The notes under the pieces are model-generated. The model ran no database searches, was not told the DNA's origin, and worked only from the letters and a program-made list of their open reading frames with translations. Position numbers and translations under genes: made by a program. Source: an uncultured Bacilli bacterium (GTDB lineage: Bacteria; Bacillota_I; Bacilli_A; RF39; UBA660). From it: a DNA stretch of 33,394 bases. Location of the stretch: assembly GCA_934148535.1 (NCBI GenBank), contig CAKPDF010000016.1, positions 1 to 33,394 of the forward strand. The letters run 5' to 3'. This document shows positions 30,255 to 33,394 of the stretch, in pieces (within the stretch, counting starts at the first letter, position 1; the number at the start of each line of letters is the position of its first letter).

Positions 30255-30950
30255 ATGGTAGTTATTGATGAGTATGCTAAAGATTTATTAAAAAATGTTA
30301 ATTATGATTTACTTAATGATTTAGATGGTATTATTAGTTTATTAGTTGGTGGTATGAATTTATCTAATGTTTCAGAAATTTATATTACTAAAAATTTAAA
30401 ACCTAAATTAGTTATAGGTGATTTTAATTTAAAACAAAATGAAAATGAACTTATTATGAAATGTTTGCCTACAATGGAAAATTTCTCTTTTACGATAGAT
30501 TGTAGGGATGAATATAATGACTATGATGTTTTATCTATTGGTAATGATAGAATTATAAAAAAATTTCAATATATAAAAAAAGATAATGAATTTATTCTTA
30601 AATTAATTGAATTTGTTATTAATAATAAATTTATACAATATGATATTTATTTTTATGATATTGGTTATAAAATAGATATTTACTTTGGGGATAAGATATT
30701 TTCTTTTGATATACAAAGTAAAGATTGTATGTTAGATATTCAAAAATTTATAAATAGTATTAATGGGTATAAAAATTTTAATTTAGAATGTATTTTAGAA
30801 AAAATTCATAATATGTTAGATAGTTTGGAAAATGGTTCTAAATATAGAATTTTTGCTGATGAATATAGTAATTTTAAATTGGTTAATAGAATAAATTATG
30901 ATGGTAATAGTGGAATTAAAACAAAGGAGTTAATACGAAAATTAAAATAA
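30255..30950 (+). CDS. Hypothetical protein, 231 aa
   Basis: I do not recognise this family. The ATG at 30255 has AGGAG 8 nt upstream; GTG/TTG starts a few codons earlier are less likely. The protein is soluble, acidic to neutral, without signal peptide or membrane helices, and alternates short beta-like stretches (VSEIYITKN, KLVIGDFNLK, YDIYFYDIGYKIDIYFGDKI) with helices, suggesting a mixed alpha/beta fold. It is preceded by a possible -10 (TACAAT, 30219-30224) and followed by a hairpin terminator overlapping its last codons, so it is probably monocistronic. It lies between addA and ezrA. Confidence 0.75.
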   Translation: MVVIDEYAKDLLKNVNYDLLNDLDGIISLLVGGMNLSNVSEIYITKNLKPKLVIGDFNLKQNENELIMKCLPTMENFSFTIDCRDEYNDYDVLSIGNDRIIKKFQYIKKDNEFILKLIEFVINNKFIQYDIYFYDIGYKIDIYFGDKIFSFDIQSKDCMLDIQKFINSINGYKNFNLECILEKIHNMLDSLENGSKYRIFADEYSNFKLVNRINYDGNSGIKTKELIRKLK

Positions 30951-30988
30951 TTTAAAAATTTTCTAGTGTTAACTCTTTTCTTTTTTTG
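30923..30988 (+). terminator. Intrinsic terminator overlapping the end of the hypothetical gene
   Basis: AAAGGAGTTAA (30923-30933) pairs over 11 bp (one G-U) with TTAACTCTTTT (30969-30979), followed by a seven-T run. The intervening 35 nt is A/T-rich and can fold weakly. The left arm lies inside the coding region. Confidence 0.6.
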
Positions 30989-31028
30989 TCAATTTATTTA
31001 AAATTTCTTTTAAAAAGGTATAAAAGTA

Positions 31029-31037
31029 TGATACAAT
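31029..31037 (+). promoter_or_regulatory. Extended -10 promoter of ezrA
   Basis: TGA followed by TACAAT (31029-31037) forms an extended -10; no good -35 is visible. The ribosome binding site GGAAGGTGAT follows at 31051-31060, before the ATG at 31064. Confidence 0.5.
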
Positions 31038-31063
31038 TATTATGTGTATTGGAAGGTGATACA

Positions 31064-32767
31064 ATGGATAACATATTAATGCTTATAATTACAGTTATTT
31101 TAGTTGCATTATTTTGTGTGGTTATTACTTTTATTGTTATTAAAAAGAAACAAAATACAAAATATAAAAAAGAAATTAGTGAACTTGATGTTAGAAAGAA
31201 TCAATTATTAGATGTTCATTTATTGTCTGAGATGACCAAGGTTAAGGATTTAGTAAAAACAGATAATTTACAAAAAAAGTTGGATTCTTGGGATAATACT
31301 TTTACTTTAATTAAAGATGATAGAATTCCTAAACTTACTGATATGATATCAGAGGCTGATTTTTTAATTGATAAAAGAGAATATAATCAGGCTATAAAGA
31401 AAATTGCTGATATTGAACTTGAAATTGAACGTTTAAAATGTAAAACTGAAAGATTAGTTGATGAAATTAAGATAATTACTAATAGTGAAGAAAGAAATAG
31501 AGCTTTAATTACTAAGTTAAAAGTTGTTTATAGGGAACTTGAAAATAAATTTTCTAGAACTATCAAAGATTTTTCTGAAGTGGCTACACCAATAGAAGAA
31601 GAATTTCATAAAATAGATGCTAAATTTCAAAAATTTGAGGATTTAATGGATCATAATGATTATGTTGAAGTTGAAAAAATTGTTATTGATATTGAAAATG
31701 ATATTAATCATATGAAAGAAATATTAGATGATGGGCCTTCTATTGTACTTATGTCTAATGTGTTAATACCAGGAAAGATTGAAGAAGCAAAAGTTATGTA
31801 TGCTAGGATGCAAAGAGATGGATATCCTCTTGATTATTTAAATGTTGAGTATAATTTGAGTGAGATACAAAATAAAGTAAAGGCTATAATGGATAAGATG
31901 AATATTCTTGATTTAGGGGATTCTAAGTTAGAGTTAAAGACTATACTTGATTATTTTAATTCTTTGTATAATGATTTTGATAAAGAAAAAGAGTGTAAAG
32001 ATACTTTTAAAGAGGGAACTAAGAAGTTTAGACATAAGTTAGAGAAAATTAATAAGGTTGTATATGATGTTTATATACAAATAGATGATATAAAGGTTAC
32101 TTATGATTTAACTGATGAAGAGATAAATAAATTTAGTGTTCTTAATAGAACTTTAGAAGAGATAAATGAGGATTTTAAATCTTTACTTGATCATAGTAAA
32201 ACTAAAACTTTTGCTTATTCTAAACTTAATGATGAGTTAGAAGGACTTAAATTGAAGTTATCTAGATTACAAGATGATTTGGATTATCAACTTAGATCTA
32301 TTACTAGTATGAAAGATGATGAGTATAGGGCTAAAGAACAATTAGATACAATTCAAAATTTATTAAAGCAAGCTAAATATAAATTAAAAGATTATAAGTT
32401 ACCTATAATACCTTCTAGTTACTTTGTTGAACTTAAAGAAGCGCAAGACGCTATTAGAGAAATTGTAAAGGAACTTGATAAAAAGCCTATTGTTATAAAG
32501 ATTTTAAATATTAGAGTAGATACTGCTAGGGATTTAGTTTTTAAGATTTATAATAAGACTAATGATATGATAAAATCTGCTATGTTAAGTGAGAAGATGA
32601 TTATATATGGTAATAGATATCGTAGTTTATATCCAGAAATTGATTCTGGTTTGGAAAAGGCTACAACATTATTTTATAAGGGCCAATATGAACAATCATT
32701 AAATTTATCAATAGATGCTATTAGTGTAGTAGAGAGTAATCCGTTAGAAAGAATTCAAAAAAACTAG
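31064..32767 (+). CDS. ezrA: Septation ring formation regulator EzrA
   Basis: EzrA is a membrane-anchored regulator of FtsZ ring assembly in low-GC Gram-positives. The 567-residue protein starts at ATG 31064 (MDNILMLIITVILVALF), four nt after GAAGGTGAT; a longer frame from 30986 crosses the promoter. One N-terminal membrane helix (about 4-26) is followed by KKK and more than 500 residues of helical, coiled-coil sequence typical of the spectrin-like repeats of EzrA; the length matches the Bacillus protein (562). The topology is N-out, C-in. A second one-pass membrane protein gene with the same topology follows 58 bp downstream. Confidence 0.92.
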   Translation: MDNILMLIITVILVALFCVVITFIVIKKKQNTKYKKEISELDVRKNQLLDVHLLSEMTKVKDLVKTDNLQKKLDSWDNTFTLIKDDRIPKLTDMISEADFLIDKREYNQAIKKIADIELEIERLKCKTERLVDEIKIITNSEERNRALITKLKVVYRELENKFSRTIKDFSEVATPIEEEFHKIDAKFQKFEDLMDHNDYVEVEKIVIDIENDINHMKEILDDGPSIVLMSNVLIPGKIEEAKVMYARMQRDGYPLDYLNVEYNLSEIQNKVKAIMDKMNILDLGDSKLELKTILDYFNSLYNDFDKEKECKDTFKEGTKKFRHKLEKINKVVYDVYIQIDDIKVTYDLTDEEINKFSVLNRTLEEINEDFKSLLDHSKTKTFAYSKLNDELEGLKLKLSRLQDDLDYQLRSITSMKDDEYRAKEQLDTIQNLLKQAKYKLKDYKLPIIPSSYFVELKEAQDAIREIVKELDKKPIVIKILNIRVDTARDLVFKIYNKTNDMIKSAMLSEKMIIYGNRYRSLYPEIDSGLEKATTLFYKGQYEQSLNLSIDAISVVESNPLERIQKN

Positions 32768-32796
32768 TTGCACTTTTAAATAAAATGTGTTATTCT
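32768..32796 (+). promoter_or_regulatory. Promoter of the repeat-containing membrane protein
   Basis: TTGCAC (32768-32773) and TATTCT (32791-32796) are separated by 17 nt, with TGT before the -10 (extended -10). The -35 begins on the base after the ezrA stop codon. The ribosome binding site AAAGGGAGAAG follows at 32809-32819. Confidence 0.65.
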
Positions 32797-32825
32797 ATTG
32801 TTAGAGTAAAAGGGAGAAGATAAAT

Positions 32826-33394
32826 ATGAGTTTTGTAGATTTTTTATTAAAATACTATGTATGGATTTTAGGAGTTTTGGTAGTTTTAATTATAACAGTT
32901 ATAGGTTTTTTAGCAGATGCTAGAAGCAAGAAAAAAAAGGCGCTAAAAGTTGAAAATAATGCTAGTAATAATGCAGGTAATGTTGAAAATAATATGCAAG
33001 AGCAAGGTGCGGTTATTCCTCAGCCTGTACAAGAGCAGTCTATTATGCAACCTGAAATTAATAATTTAAATAGTGGAATTAATGAAATGGTTTCACCAGT
33101 TGGTGATTTGAATTTGAATAGTAATCCTACTATGAATAATTCACAAATGGAAACTCCAGTACAACCTGTAATGCCAACAGTAGAGCCAGTTATGCCAAAT
33201 GTAGCTCCACAAATGGAAACTCCAGTGCAACCTGTGATGCCAACTGTAGAGCCAGTTATGTCAAATGTAGCTCCACAGATGGAAACTCCAGTGCAACCTG
33301 TAATGCCAACAGTAGAACCAGTTATGCCAAATGTAGCTCCACAAATGGAAACTCCAGTGCAACCTGTGATGCCAACAGTAGAGCCAGTTATGCC
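32826..33394 (+). CDS. One-pass membrane protein with Pro/Gln/Met-rich 22-aa repeats (3' end outside window)
   Basis: An open frame of 189 codons runs from ATG 32826 (behind AAAGGGAG) past the window end without a stop. Residues 1-30 hold one membrane helix (YYVWILGVLVVLIITVIGFL), followed by RSKKKKA, so the rest should be cytoplasmic. A polar Asn/Gln-rich linker comes next, then from residue 107 near-identical 22-residue units reading QMETPVQPVMPTVEPVMPNVA plus Pro. No known domain is visible in the part present. The layout (N-out helix, basic patch, long Pro/Gln-rich flexible linker) recalls ZipA of gamma-proteobacteria in architecture only, and the gene lies next to ezrA. A division role is inference. 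Confidence 0.75.
   Translation, partial: MSFVDFLLKYYVWILGVLVVLIITVIGFLADARSKKKKALKVENNASNNAGNVENNMQEQGAVIPQPVQEQSIMQPEINNLNSGINEMVSPVGDLNLNSNPTMNNSQMETPVQPVMPTVEPVMPNVAPQMETPVQPVMPTVEPVMSNVAPQMETPVQPVMPTVEPVMPNVAPQMETPVQPVMPTVEPVM
33144..33394 (+). repeat. 66-bp in-frame tandem repeat, about 3.8 copies to the window edge
   Basis: Units begin at 33144, 33210, 33276 and 33342, each exactly 66 bp, encoding 22 residues. They differ at only a few bases per unit, mostly silent (for example GTA/GTG, CAA/CAG, GAG/GAA) with one visible Pro to Ser change in the second unit. The high DNA identity indicates recent expansion by slippage or recombination. The array continues beyond the window. Confidence 0.95.

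Noticed and set aside
33144..33394. Tandem repeats as a CRISPR array
   Set aside because: The 66-bp units are contiguous, nearly identical throughout, in frame and coding; there are no unique spacers and no cas genes.

Overview
The window is about 75% A+T, with short intergenic gaps, strong AGGAGG-type ribosome binding sites and promoters close to the TTGACA/TATAAT consensus. It carries L13-S9, EzrA, AddAB, a GerA-type spore germination receptor operon and an oxygen-sensitive pyruvate formate-lyase. This points to an anaerobic, probably endospore-forming, very AT-rich member of the Bacillota, of the kind found in gut communities. I infer this from gene content and cannot name a genus. Tryptophan is written TGG throughout and TGA ends four genes, two of them in ATGA overlaps, so the genetic code is the standard bacterial one.

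Layout. 1-1137: rplM-rpsI behind a perfect promoter and a structured leader, closed by a bidirectional terminator. 1117-4810 (minus): gerAA-gerAC-gerAB. 4892-7118: a DUF368 polyprenyl-phosphate flippase (plus), a CmpB-type membrane protein and a rhomboid protease (both minus). 7310-9948: a thymidylate cluster, with a 400-residue ThyX-like protein and two tandem thymidylate-kinase paralogues. 9949-11440: a decayed island, in which a broken KilA-N phage-type gene lies between two 109-bp direct repeats. 11526-15228: a thioredoxin-like lipoprotein, an HdeD-like membrane protein, HemW, an MscS channel and an HD-domain protein. 15373-18344: pflB-pflA. 18396-19945: a putative papain-fold protein and, convergent to it, a ZnuA-like lipoprotein without the usual histidine ligands. 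20066-20713: rnc. 20814-22976: a full-length UvrD/HelD-like protein whose ATPase motifs are all eroded. 23209-24547: a probable toxin-antitoxin pair (MqsR-like plus MqsA-Panacea). 24556-30095: addB-addA. 30255-30950: an unknown gene. 31064-32767: ezrA. 32826 to the window end: a one-pass membrane protein with a growing 22-residue Pro/Gln/Met repeat, cut off by the window edge.

How genes work together. ThyX and at least one kinase convert dUMP to dTDP. PflA activates PflB for anaerobic pyruvate cleavage. AddAB repairs double-strand breaks. GerAA/AB/AC form an inner-membrane germinant receptor. EzrA and the repeat protein next to it share a membrane topology and may both belong to the division machinery. 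The observations most worth following up are the inactive helicase, the toxin-antitoxin pair lying directly before addAB, the KilA-N relic between direct repeats, the EzrA-adjacent repeat protein, and a recurring ATGTATTGTAA motif found mostly in gaps upstream of genes.
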